Shown piece after piece: positions 10,476 to 21,500 of a stretch of 64,000 nucleotides of DNA (positions within the stretch are counted from its first letter, which is position 1; every line of letters begins with the position of its first letter). A model generated the notes under the pieces. The model did not search any database, was not told where the DNA came from, and saw only the letters and a list, made by a program, of their open reading frames with translations. The stretch covers positions 1-64,000 of the forward strand of contig JAVEPB010000057.1 in the NCBI GenBank assembly GCA_030922375.1, read 5' to 3'. The DNA is from a bacterium (GTDB lineage: Bacteria; UBA8248). The position numbers and the translations under genes were made by a program.

Positions 10476-10769
10476 ACGAGAAAAGATTTATTTAGGGTCT
10501 GGGAGAGGGGCGTCTCGCTGGACCTCTCCCGGCCTGGAAAGCCTACGGACAATGCGATAATCGAATTGTTTCATGGAGGACTTCGAGGCGAATGCCTGAG
10601 CGTGAACTGGTTCTTGGCATTGAAGGATGCCCGGGCCAAAATCAAAATATGGAAGAAAGACTACAACAAATTCAAACCACACTCGTCGCTGGGAAACAAA
10701 ACGCCCAGCGAATTTGCCCGAACAGGCCTGGCTCGCCAGGACTGTTCGAATTCCGAGATGCTCACCTAA
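10476..10769 (+). pseudogene. IS3-family transposase ORFB, C-terminal remnant
   Basis: Frame reads ...RVWERGVSLDLSRPGKPTDNAIIELFHGGLRGECLSVNWFLALKDARAKIKIWKKDYNKFKPHSSLGNKTPSEFA; only the end of the rve/DDE domain is present. Confidence 0.85.
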
Positions 10770-10985
10770 TGCCAGGAACAGTTTTTAGAGAACCCTCAAA
10801 CGCTTTTACTTCCACTCCAATCAACTTTTCAAATTACTGGGCTAGGCTCCCCCGAGAGCCAACAACTCTGCCTCACCCGGCATTTGAGTATCCAAAATCA
10901 CTCATATTTCCTGTACTGGCAGGTGGGGTAGATTCAACCAACTCAACCTTGGGTGAATGGATAAAAAACGAAGTATCGCATGAAC

Positions 10986-11897
10986 TCACGGCAACAGCCG
11001 CCTTTTCAAGGCCGGGAAGTTCGTGAAATCGCCCCTCCCGGGGGGCGCGGACCCACGGGCATCATTAGCACATCGAAATCCCCGGACGAGGTTTCCCTCT
11101 CCAGGATTGATCCCCATCCGTTCGGCCGCCCGGAAGTACCTCGTCCTGGCGTCGTACCAGGAGCCTCCCCGAAGAACACGCCGTTTACCCGAATTTGGCC
11201 CCTTGGGATTACTTTTAGGGGCATTCCGGTAATAGTCTTTCTTGTACCAATCCTGCACCCACTCCCATACATTGCCCGCCATGTCCATCGCTCCGTAGGG
11301 ACTTTTGTGGGTGCTATAGCTCCGATCCACGGGGTGGACCTGATTGCCGCTGTTCCTGCTCCAAATAAGCTTTGAGCCGACCCATGAATTGCCCCAGGCG
11401 TATTTAAGGCCATCAGTTCCCCGGGCGGTTTTTTCCCACTCAGCCTCGGTGGGGAGGCGCTTGCCTGCCCAGCGACAGTAGGCTGCCGCGTCATTCCAGC
11501 TGATCTGGACAACTGGATGCTTCATCCGGTTGCGGTAGCTGCTTCCAGGGCCGGTTGGCGATTTCCAGCTTGAACCTCTTTTTACTATCCACATTTCACT
11601 GGAAAAGACCGACCCACCGCCGCTTTTTTCGGCGTCTGTTACATAGCCGCTGGATTCTACAAAGCGGGCGAACTTCTCATTTGTGACCGGATATTTATCG
11701 ATGTAAAACTCCTCCAGATAGACCCGCCGGCGGGGCTTTTCATCCTCACGCCCATTTTTGCTTCCCATGATGAACTCACCAGCGGAAACATGCACCATCG
11801 GTGCGCCATCGCTTCCGGCGATGGGGTCCGCCGCGGTGGAGGCGGGGCAGGCCCCGAGGATGAGCGCCAGGGGGAGGATAAGAATCCATAATCGCAT
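10986..11897 (-). CDS. SUMF1/formylglycine-generating-enzyme-domain lipoprotein
   Basis: ILGAC lipobox; MVHVSAGEFIMGS...VYLEEFYIDKYPVTNEKFARF...RLPTEAEWEKTARG...RVLRGGSW...RGFRCA. Confidence 0.9.
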   Translation of the reverse strand: MRLWILILPLALILGACPASTAADPIAGSDGAPMVHVSAGEFIMGSKNGREDEKPRRRVYLEEFYIDKYPVTNEKFARFVESSGYVTDAEKSGGGSVFSSEMWIVKRGSSWKSPTGPGSSYRNRMKHPVVQISWNDAAAYCRWAGKRLPTEAEWEKTARGTDGLKYAWGNSWVGSKLIWSRNSGNQVHPVDRSYSTHKSPYGAMDMAGNVWEWVQDWYKKDYYRNAPKSNPKGPNSGKRRVLRGGSWYDARTRYFRAAERMGINPGEGNLVRGFRCANDARGSAPPGRGDFTNFPALKRRLLP

Positions 11898-12533
11898 CGG
11901 AACGCCTCGAATCGTCAGGTTTATTAATGTTCACCGGAATGATGCGGCAGCGCCCTCACCATTTAGCTTATCAAAATCCGGCTTTTTTATCCTTCATAGG
12001 CGGCGTTTCTCGCCGCGAAGTCCCTAACCGGAAAAAGTCTTCATTCCTTTCGGAACGGCCCTTTCATCCAAAATCACGGTGCACGAGCGGTTCTCTCTCT
12101 TAAGGCCGGTATGGTTCACCCCAGAGGGCGGCGACTGGTCCTGTTCCAACGCAGGGCGTTCTTCCCCTCCCCGATCCAACTCTCCACATCTCCCCGGAGC
12201 GCTCGTGGATGTTAAAAATGAAAAAGGCGGCGTTGCCGCGAAAGCAAACAGGAGATGAAAACAGTTTGTCCCGAAATGGCCGCCATCGGTAACTTTCTTC
12301 TGGCTGTCGTTTGCCGGGTCCCCGATGGAATGGTTCGGCCAAAAGTAAGGCGAAGGGCGTCTTTTTGGCTGCCACGACACCCGCAAATCTGATGTCCTCT
12401 CGCTTATGAAATTTCGACCAATTATATCATATAGTTACGAAGAACCAGGCCTCTTTATGTTTTGTTCCGCAGCCTTATTCGGGTATAAAATGCGTCTTCC
12501 GATTCTTTTCCCGGAAAAGGAATTTTCCCGAAT

Positions 12534-13766
12534 ATGGAATCTTCGTTAATCGGCCAAAATTGGGGAAAGTACTTGGATTCCCCATGGGTTATTTTTGTCG
12601 CGGCCTTTCTTCTTCGGGCGCTCTATTTGTTTTGGCGCGGGCCCGAAAATTTCCAGGCTTCCGATACATCCAGCTACGAAGGCCTGAGCCTGAGTCTTCT
12701 CGCCGGCGAGGGATACGGTCTGGGCAACCCTTCGGCGCTCCGCCCCCCCGGCTACCCGCTTTTCCTCACGGCCACCTACTGGATATTCGGACTCAAGAAT
12801 CATCTCGCCGTCCAATTTTTCCATATCCTGATGGGCGCCGGAATCCCATTGCTCATGCGGGAAATCGGCCGGGAGATCAAGGACGAACCGACAGGAACCA
12901 TCGCCGCCTGGATCGGTGTTTTCCAAATAAACCTGATATTCTGGACCGGGTATATTTTGACGGAGGGGCTGTTCATCCCTTTCCTGGTTCTTACATTTTA
13001 TCTGGTGGTTCGCCTTCTAAAGCGGGACACGCCCCGGAACCTCGTTTTCGCGGGCCTGGCGATGGGAGCGCTCCTCCTGATACGCCCGTCGGCGGTGCCA
13101 TTCGTCGCCCTGGTTTTTCCCTGGTATGCATGGGTCAGACGGCGCCAGAAACAGAAAGTATTCTCCCCCCTTTGCGTCCTCATTTTTTCCGCCACGCTGG
13201 TGATGCTGCCCTGGGTGGCGAGAAACTATTCCGTATTCGACCGCTTCATACCCCTCACCACGGGAGGCCCGAGGGTCCTCCACTGGGGAATCCAGTGGAA
13301 TTCCGTGGACCGCGACAGGAATGCGGTTGGCCTCACCGACAAAAAGCACAGGACCGAACTTGAGAAAAGAGACGAATATATGCGCATATTCACCGCTTAC
13401 ATCAAAGAAAACCCGGGCCGGTACTTGAAACTCATGGTTCAGAAGGCCGCCGTTTTCTGGTCTCTTTATTTTCCCCAGTGGTCGGCCCGGCATAAAACCG
13501 TCAAAGGGGTATTCTTCGTAGTTATCTTCGGCTTATCTCTTCTCGGGCTCTTGTCATCGCGCTTGGATCGGGAATATGCCGCAATCTTTTGGATATATCT
13601 CCTGAGCACAACACTTCTCATCATGGTTACGGTCGTTGACTACGACAATCGGTTTCGCGTTCCCGTTGAGGCGATTTTGAGCGTAACCGCTGCGCTGGGC
13701 TTCTTCAGGGCAAGGGAGATTTGGGTGGGGCGCCGGAGGCAAAATCCGGCGGAAAAAAACGCCTGA
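12534..13766 (+). CDS. Polytopic glycosyltransferase, GT39/ArnT-like
   Basis: ASDTSSYEGLSLSLLAGEGYGLGNPSALRPPGYPLFLTATYWIFG motif and multiple TM segments. Confidence 0.75.
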   Translation: MESSLIGQNWGKYLDSPWVIFVAAFLLRALYLFWRGPENFQASDTSSYEGLSLSLLAGEGYGLGNPSALRPPGYPLFLTATYWIFGLKNHLAVQFFHILMGAGIPLLMREIGREIKDEPTGTIAAWIGVFQINLIFWTGYILTEGLFIPFLVLTFYLVVRLLKRDTPRNLVFAGLAMGALLLIRPSAVPFVALVFPWYAWVRRRQKQKVFSPLCVLIFSATLVMLPWVARNYSVFDRFIPLTTGGPRVLHWGIQWNSVDRDRNAVGLTDKKHRTELEKRDEYMRIFTAYIKENPGRYLKLMVQKAAVFWSLYFPQWSARHKTVKGVFFVVIFGLSLLGLLSSRLDREYAAIFWIYLLSTTLLIMVTVVDYDNRFRVPVEAILSVTAALGFFRAREIWVGRRRQNPAEKNA

Positions 13767-13775
13767 GCAGGCTCT

Positions 13776-13806
13776 AAACGCCTTTTCGGCCAGCCGATCG
13801 GCGTTT
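13776..13806. terminator. Possible bidirectional terminator between convergent genes
   Basis: AAACGCC (13776-13782) / GGCGTTT (13800-13806) stem with nested CGGC-CA-GCCG stem, lying between convergent stop codons. Confidence 0.4.
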
Positions 13807-13813
13807 CAATCCG

Positions 13814-14545
13814 TTAAATTTTTTCCAACACCACAAGCGTTCGAAAAGAAATCATCCTGGCAAAGGGGCGCAGGGATTTTTCGATCAACCTCATCAGCGG
13901 CAAACACCCTTGGGGGATCAGCCCCGGAAATCCGTAACCGCCGCTGAGGGGATAGAGAATAAAGCTGAACAATTCCTTTCGGGAAATCTCAAGGCCGGGC
14001 CATCTTTTCTTGAATCGATCGGCCCGGCGCCAAAAGGTCAAGGTCGGGAGCGCTCCGTTTCCATCGAATGGAAGGGATCGGTCCGATGGCTCCGCCGGCG
14101 CGAACGGATCGGCTTTCATATTCACCGCCTCTTCGTGGATAAAGTTGTATACCAGGTAGGAAAGGAGGGAAACATACGGCTCCACCATGATGACCCGCCC
14201 GCCCGGAGAAAGCACCCGCTCGGCCTCATCCAGAAAGTTTCCGGGGTTTTCGATATGGTGAAAAACATCGAGCATGACGAGATTTCCGACGGAATTGTCC
14301 TTGAGCGGGATTCGCGCCGCATCCATCACAAGATCAATCCACGGCACCGAGACGATATCGGTGGTGATCACCCCCTTTTGAAATTCGGCGAACCGGCTCG
14401 GACCGCTACCGATTTCGACCGTCAAACCCGGCCCAAGCCGAGAGGCGATCATCTCGAACCATTCGCCGTACAATTCCCGAAGAAGCGGTTTGGACTCCCA
14501 CACCTCCCGGTGCCTTGCAAGCCGTTCATCAGCGGGTGTGGGCAC
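13814..14545 (-). CDS. Class I SAM-dependent methyltransferase
   Basis: LTVEIGSGPSRFAEFQKGVITTDIV...LVMLDVFHHIENPGNFLDEAERVLSPGGRVIMVEP. Confidence 0.85.
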   Translation of the reverse strand: MPTPADERLARHREVWESKPLLRELYGEWFEMIASRLGPGLTVEIGSGPSRFAEFQKGVITTDIVSVPWIDLVMDAARIPLKDNSVGNLVMLDVFHHIENPGNFLDEAERVLSPGGRVIMVEPYVSLLSYLVYNFIHEEAVNMKADPFAPAEPSDRSLPFDGNGALPTLTFWRRADRFKKRWPGLEISRKELFSFILYPLSGGYGFPGLIPQGCLPLMRLIEKSLRPFARMISFRTLVVLEKI

Positions 14546-14714
14546 GATTTCTCCCTATGCTCCTGAACTCCGATCCCAGGAATGCCTCTTCCGTTTCGGG
14601 AGTAATTAGGATGATCATTTCCGCGGGTGTTTCGCCACAAAATATCGGCGGGGATGTCAGGAATTCCGAATTGACCGCGCGAGCGCGGAGCGCCGGCCCA
14701 GCGAGCGCCGTCTT

Positions 14715-16169
14715 TTAAATGAATTTGAGTTTTCGCGCTGCCACCCAGCACATCCGCAGCAGCAGCCAGCCGTGTTGAAAACGGCTGATTTTGGTCGTTC
14801 CGTAGGTGCGCGCGTAGTAACGAACGGGCACCTGGACGATTTTCAAATTCATGCGAACCGCCCCGAAAATCAGATCGAAATCGCCGAAAGGATCGAAATC
14901 GCCGAAATATTTTCGTTCGGCGGCGAGGGTATTGTAGGTTTCCCTGAGGATGACCTTGGTGCCGCAAAGCGTATCTCGGAAAGGTTGCCCCAGCAGCCAG
15001 GTGAACAAGAGGCTAAATGCCTTGTTCCCTAGAATATTGAGGGTACGCATCGCCTGGTCCTCGAGGGGATAAACCAGGCGGGAACCGTTGGCGAATTCTC
15101 CCTTTCCCTCCGCCAGGACCCGATAGAACTTGGTCAAGTCCTCCGGGGCCACGGATAAATCGCTGTCCAGTATCATGAGGATATCACCCGTAGAGGCGGC
15201 GAATCCTTTTCGGACTGCGTCTCCTTTTCCCACTCCCGCGCCCTGATGAATCAAAAGCATTTCCATATCTTCCCGGCCCTGGGCGATGACGGACTCAATC
15301 GCCTCAACCGTGCCATCCGTCGAATTTCCATCGACAAACACAAGCTCTGCGCGGGGGCCCAGTTTCGGAATGCGACCCACCAGCTCCTGGATATTATCCC
15401 GCTCGTTTCGGGTCGGAATCATAATCGAGCACGAATATTCCTTCGCCTCGCCGGGCTGAGGGCCTTGGCGAACCACGAGGACATGAACAAGGGAAAGTCG
15501 ATGAATTAACGGCCAAGGCGACAGAACCCGGTTAAAAAACCAGGAGACCCCTGGGATATGAATGGGAACCAGAAGTTTATTGGCCCGCCGTACCACCTCC
15601 AAGTCGGCCAGAAACAACATGTTTTCCTGATCGGATGGAGCCAGCCAATTCTGCTCGCCCATGGGCTGTTTGAAACCGAACTTCTCCGCCAACTTGACGA
15701 TGGGCTCCCACAGGAAATTGTAAGAGGTGATGATGACCCGGGTTTCGGAGTGCATCACCCCCCGAAGCTGTTCAAACGCTTTCTGAACATCATCGAGCAA
15801 TCCGATGACATCTGAAATAATGATGTAGTCAAAAGGGCCCTCGAGCGGAAGATGTTCCGCGTAGCCTGCCACGAACCGGAGACCAGGGTATTTGCGGGAT
15901 GCCATTTTGACCGCTTCGGGACTGATATCCACACCAACGCCAAATGAAGGCTCCACCGCCGCCAACAGATCTCCCTCAGCGCAACCGATTTCCAGAACCC
16001 GCCGGCCGGCGGGAATAAGCTGGCGGCAGTAATTCTCCATTGCGGCGTGATAGGAAGCGCCAGACGATTTCCATTTTCCCCGCTCGGCTGCCTGTTTGTC
16101 GAAAAATTTTCGGCGCGCGGAAAGCCTGGAAAATATGTCGAATTTCTTTGGAGCAGTTGAAGCGGCCAT
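14715..16169 (-). CDS. Bifunctional SAM methyltransferase - GT2 glycosyltransferase fusion
   Basis: N-terminal RVLEIGCAEGDLLAAVEPSFGVGVDIS; C-terminal SIMIPTRNERDNIQELV...VFVDGNSTDGT...ILDSDLSVAPED. Confidence 0.85.
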   Translation of the reverse strand: MAASTAPKKFDIFSRLSARRKFFDKQAAERGKWKSSGASYHAAMENYCRQLIPAGRRVLEIGCAEGDLLAAVEPSFGVGVDISPEAVKMASRKYPGLRFVAGYAEHLPLEGPFDYIIISDVIGLLDDVQKAFEQLRGVMHSETRVIITSYNFLWEPIVKLAEKFGFKQPMGEQNWLAPSDQENMLFLADLEVVRRANKLLVPIHIPGVSWFFNRVLSPWPLIHRLSLVHVLVVRQGPQPGEAKEYSCSIMIPTRNERDNIQELVGRIPKLGPRAELVFVDGNSTDGTVEAIESVIAQGREDMEMLLIHQGAGVGKGDAVRKGFAASTGDILMILDSDLSVAPEDLTKFYRVLAEGKGEFANGSRLVYPLEDQAMRTLNILGNKAFSLLFTWLLGQPFRDTLCGTKVILRETYNTLAAERKYFGDFDPFGDFDLIFGAVRMNLKIVQVPVRYYARTYGTTKISRFQHGWLLLRMCWVAARKLKFI

Positions 16170-17110
16170 TATCCCTGTCTGTGGTTTCTAAACCATTCGA
16201 TTGTGTTTTTCAGGCCATGCTCGAAGCTCGTTTGTGCCTGAAACCCGAATTTCGCGGCGCGATCAACACTGACGGATCGCCGCGGCTGTCCGTCGGGCAT
16301 GGAATCGTCCCACCGAATTTTTCCCTCAAATCCGGTTAACCGGGCAATCAGGCCGGCGAGATCTTTGATCGATATTTCCGTTCCCGATCCCAGATTCACC
16401 GGCTGGGGCTCGTTATAGTGCTCCGCACCGAGAAGAATGCCTTCGACGCAATCATCTACGTAAAGAAACTCCCGGGTGGGACTTCCTGTTCCCCAAAGAA
16501 CAATCTCCTCTTTTTTCCCTTCCATCGCCTCGAAACACTTCAAAATCATTGCGGGAATCACGTGGCTTGATTTGGGGTCGAAATTATCTCTGGGCCCATA
16601 GAGATTCGTGGGAACCAGGGATATGGAATTAAAACCATACTGACGGGCATAACAGTCCGATTGCACAATCAACATTTTCTTTGCCAGCCCGTATGGGGCA
16701 TTGGTCTCTTCGGGATACCCGTTCCAGATATCCTCCTCGCGAAACGGTATGGGACAAATTTTGGGATAAGAGCAAACCGTCCCTACAATGATCATTTTCT
16801 CCACACCTTTTCGGTACGCCAAATCAAGAAGCTGAACACCCATCATCAGGTTATCGTAGAAAAAGGACGCCGGGTTCTCGCGATTCGCCCCGATTCCACC
16901 CACCACAGCGGCCAAATGTAAAATGATGTTCGGCCGCGCCTCGTCAATCAGGCGGTCTATGTCCTGGGTCTTTCGAAGGTCGTACTCCTGGCTCCTCGGG
17001 ACAAAGAGATTTTCCGGATTGTAGGTTTTGAGACGTTCGACAAGATGACTTCCCAAAAATCCGCTTCCCCCCGTTACCACAACACGGCGGCCGGCCCAAA
17101 ATTCGCTCAT
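16169..17110 (-). CDS. fcl: GDP-L-fucose synthase / NAD-dependent epimerase
   Basis: [64 protein letters not shown] typical of Fcl/WcaG. Confidence 0.85.
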   Translation of the reverse strand: MSEFWAGRRVVVTGGSGFLGSHLVERLKTYNPENLFVPRSQEYDLRKTQDIDRLIDEARPNIILHLAAVVGGIGANRENPASFFYDNLMMGVQLLDLAYRKGVEKMIIVGTVCSYPKICPIPFREEDIWNGYPEETNAPYGLAKKMLIVQSDCYARQYGFNSISLVPTNLYGPRDNFDPKSSHVIPAMILKCFEAMEGKKEEIVLWGTGSPTREFLYVDDCVEGILLGAEHYNEPQPVNLGSGTEISIKDLAGLIARLTGFEGKIRWDDSMPDGQPRRSVSVDRAAKFGFQAQTSFEHGLKNTIEWFRNHRQG

Positions 17111-17344
17111 ATATTATATGTTCCTGTTCAAGAAAGAAGACCGATTCATTCGATCCCTTCGGGAAATATCACTTACCGTGCTTTTGGCGACCAGAATTAT
17201 GCATTGTTCATCCGGCCATTTCAAATGATCGGCCCCGTTCTGTCGGGCCATCCGAGAGTATTTATAAAAGAACCCACCAAATCGGAGTTTGGGGAAATTC
17301 CGAGGTGATAACTGGGAAAATCGCCCTTTTTGGGATACCTCCCG

Positions 17345-18496
17345 TCACTTGCCGCATTTCCCTTTGCCGAGCCATCCGAGTTTCCTTAATTTGGAATCCA
17401 GCGCCTCTGCAACGAGGCGATGGCCCGCCTCGTCCCAATGGGAATCGTTCTTCCAGCGGCCCTTTCGCCCGGAGCGGAGAAACTCCCTCCGGAATTTTTT
17501 CTTAACCGAAACGCATTCAATCGAATGCTTTTGGCACAAGTTTCCAATTTTCTCTCCCGTCGGATCGCGGTAGAAGCTCGCTTTCGGATCGTCGAAATTA
17601 ATCGTATTCGAGTCCTGAATCGCCTTGAGAAATTTCGCCCCATCCTTCTCCACGGCACGCTTCCACCTCAGCAAAATTCTTTCATGGAGGTTCCAAGCGA
17701 TGGGGCCTGGAATTTGATCCAGATATGCCTGCCGTCCTCCCTCAGCAAGCCGGGCCGCCTTGACTACCCTGGGACGATTACCAATGATCCTATCCCGCCT
17801 CAACAAATAAGGAACCGTCCTGATCGCATGATAAATATCGAACCTCCTCACAATATCGAGGATGAATATTTTCCACTTCGGATGTTCGCTTTGCCGCGAA
17901 GGAACGAACACCAACTTATCTTTACCTTCCATCATGAACCTTGGCTTGAGGGATTTTTTTAAATTTTCGTTTAAGTCATTGTAAACCATTACATAGACGA
18001 CAATGTCCGGCCTGAATTTCCTCGCAAACTTCTCGTAAAGAATCAAATGTTGAGCGGTCCCCATGCCGGACATCCCCATTGGAATTACCTCCCAGTCCAT
18101 ACAATCCGGCCTTTCTCTGTTGATTAATTTCTCCAACCCAAACGACATCAAGTCGTCCAGGTTTTTTATCTGGGGCGCCTCCACAAACGAATCACCGATA
18201 ATTAATATTCGTTTACTTTTTTTTTGCAGCGTTCGATTTTGATCGTGATATCCAAAATTATTGGCAACGAACCGTACATCGTAGTTATTCAGACGAACAA
18301 AACGATTAATGCCCCCAGGATAAAATCTTGTTCTTTCCGGCGTGAATTGATATTGAAACGAATGAATTGACATGAATTCGGATATAAAAAATTCAACGAT
18401 TCCAAAAGTCAGCAAACAGGCGCCAAGAGCAAGAAGTATTTTCGAGCGATATTTTCGTATCACGACACGAACACTCCCCCAAAAACCGAATATCAT
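17345..18496 (-). CDS. Membrane-anchored SGNH/GDSL-hydrolase-like protein
   Basis: N-terminal TM; RILIIGDSFVEAPQIKNLDDLM block I; C-terminal NDSHWDEAGHRLVAEAL block V (D..H). Confidence 0.75.
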   Translation of the reverse strand: MIFGFWGSVRVVIRKYRSKILLALGACLLTFGIVEFFISEFMSIHSFQYQFTPERTRFYPGGINRFVRLNNYDVRFVANNFGYHDQNRTLQKKSKRILIIGDSFVEAPQIKNLDDLMSFGLEKLINRERPDCMDWEVIPMGMSGMGTAQHLILYEKFARKFRPDIVVYVMVYNDLNENLKKSLKPRFMMEGKDKLVFVPSRQSEHPKWKIFILDIVRRFDIYHAIRTVPYLLRRDRIIGNRPRVVKAARLAEGGRQAYLDQIPGPIAWNLHERILLRWKRAVEKDGAKFLKAIQDSNTINFDDPKASFYRDPTGEKIGNLCQKHSIECVSVKKKFRREFLRSGRKGRWKNDSHWDEAGHRLVAEALDSKLRKLGWLGKGKCGK

Positions 18497-18553
18497 GCCT
18501 CTGATAATAAATGATTCTGGACCGGTCCAATGCTGCCGGATATTATTCTGCGA

Positions 18554-21500
18554 CTAGGTTGTTTGGATATTCATTTCATCCACCAATGAATTTCCATTCC
18601 CGTCATTTCTTACTGCAATCAGACTAATCAACCCATAAACCCAAAAAAAAGCGGAAAACACGCTGTATGAAAATACATTTTCGAATAAAGCATGAACACT
18701 GAATCCAACCAGACCGATAAATGTCCAATAGGATATTGGATCCCCCCGCTTTGCTTCTTGCCATAAATAGAACAGCAAAAGGAAATGGAGCAAAAGGAAC
18801 GCCACTAACCCCACGGCTCCCCCCTCCACCAGGACTCTCAAGTATTCATTATGAGCCGGCACCGATTTAACATCTCTTCGAAAAGGGGGAATGGGGCCGG
18901 AAAAAGTTCGTTCAATCCGGGCCACTTCATCTTCGAATGTGCCAATACCCGAACCCCAAATCGGGTTTTCATACCAGGACCTCAATCCCAGGTTCAATGC
19001 GTATTTTCGTGGAACAATCGACCCGTCCGTAATTTGGATTTTTTCAAATCGCCGAGGACTTACAATTGAACCCCATACGATTAATCCGGAAATAGCAAGA
19101 ACACCCACGATTAGGGCTTTTTTCTTCTTTTCGTTTATTATGATCGAAACACCCAAAAGAAATGCCGTTAATATTCCGATGATCGCTCCCATCGATCCGA
19201 TCCAGAGAAGACAGAACCAGGCGATCGCCCCTCCCACGTAATACGCGTATCGGCTTTTCCCTCTCAACGAAGCGCCGATACCCATCATCATGCTTCCCAC
19301 CAAAATGCAGTAGGCGGCAAAATAATTCGGTTGCGCCAGTGTGGAAGCCATGTATTCAGGCGTTTTTTGCTCAATGCCGAATCGAATCAACATGGGGACA
19401 TTGATATCCGTAAATACGGCAAATCCCCTCTGGACAACCCAAAGGCCGATAACCGTTGCGCCGGCAATAGCCATAATCGTCACCAGCTCCCGGGTTGATT
19501 CTTTATTTCTAAATAATTCGTCAACCGCAATAAATAAAAGGAAGGGAATGATAACTTCTGCAATTGCCCAAATGCTTCCGATGGATGCGTTCCCGAAAAC
19601 AACTGAGATGAGTGAAACGGCCAGAAAGGCAATCCATGCCGAAAGCAGAGGGGGCTTAATCGATCGCCCTCTTTCCCTGCTCAGGATCCAAATCAGGAGC
19701 ATAGCGGCCATTGTAAGTTTGGCTACAGAAATGGAACGGCCCCCGCTTACAGCCATTTCGACGGTCAAAAGCGGTAAAATTCCCATTCCAAGAGAAAATC
19801 CGGCCGAAGGATTAACCAATCCGATGATCAAACATACAAACGGAGGCAATAACAACGCGGTCAAAATCAATTCATACTGAAGCGTCATTATAACGAAGAA
19901 CTGTATTCCCAAAAAAGCATACAGAATTCCCAACAGGTAATTTTGCTGGGTGATCTTAGCGACAAGCGCATCGACCCAATGCCCGCGTTCGTACTCCGCA
20001 ACTCCCGCCAGGTCATCAATATATAGAAGCGGCCAAAACGACCTGAAAGACAGATAATGGGCCGTTTTTTGATATCCCCACCCCGGCAGACTCTTGGTTA
20101 AATAAATTGCTCCCGGAATCAACAACCCCCAGCCGAATTGCATTCTATGCCGGTACCCTGTGCCCACGTTTCCTTCGATAAGGCTATATACGGCAACCGA
20201 AAAAACCATATATAAAAGCATAAACCGCACCTGGCTCGGATTGGAGCGCAGCAACAGCGGAACCGATATCAATCCGAAAATCAGGAATCCGTATAAAAAC
20301 ATATTCTCGGCCACTGTGACTTTTAGGAATAATGACCTTGACTGCCAGGGAAACGGAGAAAGCAAAAACGATAATATTCGAAGGGGATATCTGAGCAAAA
20401 ATTCCCTCATGTTTTTATCGGACACGATGGAAAATTCGAGGATCGTACCCCGCTCTCCCCCGTCATCGAATCTATATCCGGTCAAAACGCCGTCCCTCAC
20501 TTCCGCGCCGAATATTTTTTGCTCCTTGGCAGGTGCTCCGGAATCCTTTCCCTTGGCGACGGGACGTGGACCAGACCTGGGTCCCATGACCCCGGGTGCA
20601 GTTTCCCCGATCCCAGGCGCGCCTTCTCTGACCTTGGGCGCGCCTTCTCTGACCTTGGGCGGCACGGCATATTTTTTGCTCTTCGATTGGGCAATTATTT
20701 TAACTTCTCTGGACACGGGGACAAGATTGGCGAACGATACGCGCAAGGCGTTGAATTGGGCATACCCGGTGTCGCTGTATTGTCGCACCAGATCCAGGCC
20801 GTTTAAACTATGGCAATCCACGACGAGAAACGCCGTAAACGCGAGAGCGCCAAGCCCGCGAATGCAATACCGGGAAGACGCCGGTTTTTGGAGGTCCCAT
20901 CCGAAAGTGGCCAGAGGAGCAACAATTAACGCCATTAACACGATGATCATTTGGTGGGGCCTGAAAAAACACAATAAAATCGTGAAAAGCGCCACGCCGG
21001 CCGCCAACGACAATGAACCCGGCTCCCCTTTTTCAAGGCGAACCATCCACAATAGGATTGTCGAAAGGATAAGAAAGATTATCGGATCGCGTAATGGTTG
21101 ACTGGTTACAAATACCACGGATGGGAGGATCGCCCAGACGCCGCTAACGAGAGCGGCCGCCCTATCTCCGCCCACCAGTTCCGTAACTTTGTAAATGTTC
21201 CGGACGGTCAGTACGCCGGTCAGAACGCCGAGAACGCCCAGCAACAAAGGCACATACCCAAAAACGACGAATATTCTGGAAATCATCCAGACGAAATTCC
21301 AAACCGACTCCGAAGGCTCCTCAATCTCAAACCCGCGAGAGAGCCGCCAGGCCTTGTATTCGTAGCTCATACTGTCCATTTGATATTTTTCCGGGACCAG
21401 TTCCGTTAAACTCAGTACGAGTGCGGAGGCTACTCTCAAGAGGAATGCGACGATGAGAATTCCGTAAAATATTTTTTTGGAGGAAGAAATATTGTTACTG

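Noticed and set aside
12024-12386. 120-aa minus-strand ORF in the 11.9-12.5 kb gap
   Set aside because: No domain signal and overlapping alternative frames; treated as non-coding intergenic.
14873-14908. 18-bp near-perfect tandem repeat GATCGAAATCGCCGAAA(G/T) in the GT2 domain
   Set aside because: Encodes FGDFDPFGDFD, which looks like a family-conserved motif and so not a recent duplication.
20160-21101. 313-aa plus-strand ORF
   Set aside because: Antisense shadow of the ligase fusion; low-complexity, no membrane or catalytic motifs.
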